This document shows, in pieces, positions 7,253-7,544 of a stretch of 7,544 bases of DNA. Under the pieces are notes generated by a model, which had not been told where the DNA came from, did no database searches, and saw only the letters and a list, made by a program, of their open reading frames with translations. Each line of letters starts with the position of its first letter. Within the stretch, counting starts at the first letter, position 1. The stretch spans positions 1 to 7,544 of the forward strand of contig JAADDP010000172.1 in assembly GCA_013153825.1 (NCBI GenBank), written 5' to 3'. The position numbers and the translations under genes are program-made. Source of the DNA: Campylobacterota bacterium (GTDB lineage: Bacteria > Campylobacterota > Campylobacteria > Campylobacterales > Sulfurovaceae).

Positions 7253-7544
7253 ATGGATATTAAACAGAGAAATTACTGGTATATACAGATGAGCAGTGGA
7301 ATAGCTGAAGGTTTAAAGATTGATTTGGCAATTTTAAAAAAAATAAAATAGCTATAATCTACGATGAAAAATCAAAACCAAAAAACAAAATAGAAGATTT
7401 CAAAAAGATGAAAAAAAGAGATATAGTTCTTGTAAAAAGAGACAACTCCACCATAGCCTTAGTTGAAATTATTGATAATGATACAAAGTTATATGGAAAA
7501 AAAATTAATAATAGAACTATAAATTACTATCAACACAATATAAG
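7253..7544 (+). pseudogene. N-terminus of an McrB-like restriction ATPase, frame-broken and 3'-truncated
   Basis: The ATG at 7253 follows a weak AAAGAAA. Frame one gives MDIKQRNYWYIQMSSGIAEG and on for 32 residues to TAG at 7349-7351. The -1 frame then stays open to the window end and carries IAIIYDE, a basic stretch, then KKRDIVLVKRDNSTIALVEI. Joined, the order YW-IQM, I-I, RDIVLVK and IALVEI matches the N-terminal region of McrB-type AAA+ proteins of modified-DNA restriction systems, where it reads tryptophan-I-Q-M then GDIVLVK...IALV-V. In those systems this domain recognises DNA and the GTPase/ATPase domain follows; that part lies beyond the window. The break falls on an A8 run: nine A's would restore one frame. 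Mutation, phase-variable slippage, programmed -1 frameshifting or an assembly error are all possible. All Glu codons are GAA and Arg codons are nearly all AGA, unlike the GAG/AGG-rich genes to the left, which suggests transfer. Confidence 0.55.
7333..7344 (+). other. Canonical -1 slippery heptamer within an A8 tract
   Basis: Zero-frame codons here are ATT TTA AAA AAA ATA AAA TAG. The seven bases T TTA AAA at 7333-7339 fit the X XXY YYZ rule with the correct phase. After a -1 slip, reading continues AAA AAT AAA ATA GCT into the long downstream frame, passing the zero-frame stop at 7349. The A run spans 7336-7343 (eight A's), so polymerase slippage could give the same result. No obvious strong downstream stem-loop is visible. 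Confidence 0.6.

Overview
The window reads like a stretch of chromosome from a low-GC member of the Campylobacterota (epsilonproteobacteria). The main reason is a 401-residue M23 peptidase that closely resembles Helicobacter pylori Csd3 / Campylobacter Pgp3. Other signs are AT-rich spacers, tightly packed operons, and coding rich in ATA, AGA and AGG codons. A multihaem cytochrome and an orphan molybdoenzyme suit an anaerobic or microaerobic respiring organism. The genus cannot be fixed from this sequence. Nothing over 300 bases lacks a gene, and no tRNA, rRNA, CRISPR array or insertion sequence is visible.

Layout. (1) Bases 1-660, plus strand: the 3' part of a membrane-anchored LysM protein whose start lies before the window. 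(2) 661-820: a short spacer with an ATG-less protein-like open frame, probably a gene remnant, and a plausible extended -10 promoter for folE. (3) 821-1396, plus strand: folE, GTP cyclohydrolase I, whose stop codon abuts that of the next gene on the other strand. (4) 3708-1397, minus strand: a two-gene unit, csd3-like peptidase then a periplasmic pentahaem cytochrome c, 2 nt apart. (5) 7091-3804, minus strand: a two-gene unit, Na+/solute symporter (SSS family) then a cytoplasmic molybdopterin oxidoreductase, 3 nt apart. (6) 7092-7252: a very AT-rich divergent control region with a perfect 12-bp palindrome and a pair of direct repeats. (7) 7253-7544, plus strand: the start of a gene resembling the N-terminal domain of McrB-type restriction ATPases, interrupted by a -1 frame break at an A8 tract.

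How they fit together. The LysM protein and the Csd3-like peptidase both act on or bind the periplasmic cell wall. The symporter and molybdoenzyme look like an uptake-and-conversion pair for one unknown small substrate. The right edge differs in base and codon use and looks like the start of an acquired defence locus. Its frame break falls exactly on a canonical -1 slippery heptamer, T TTA AAA, which makes it the most interesting point in the window.
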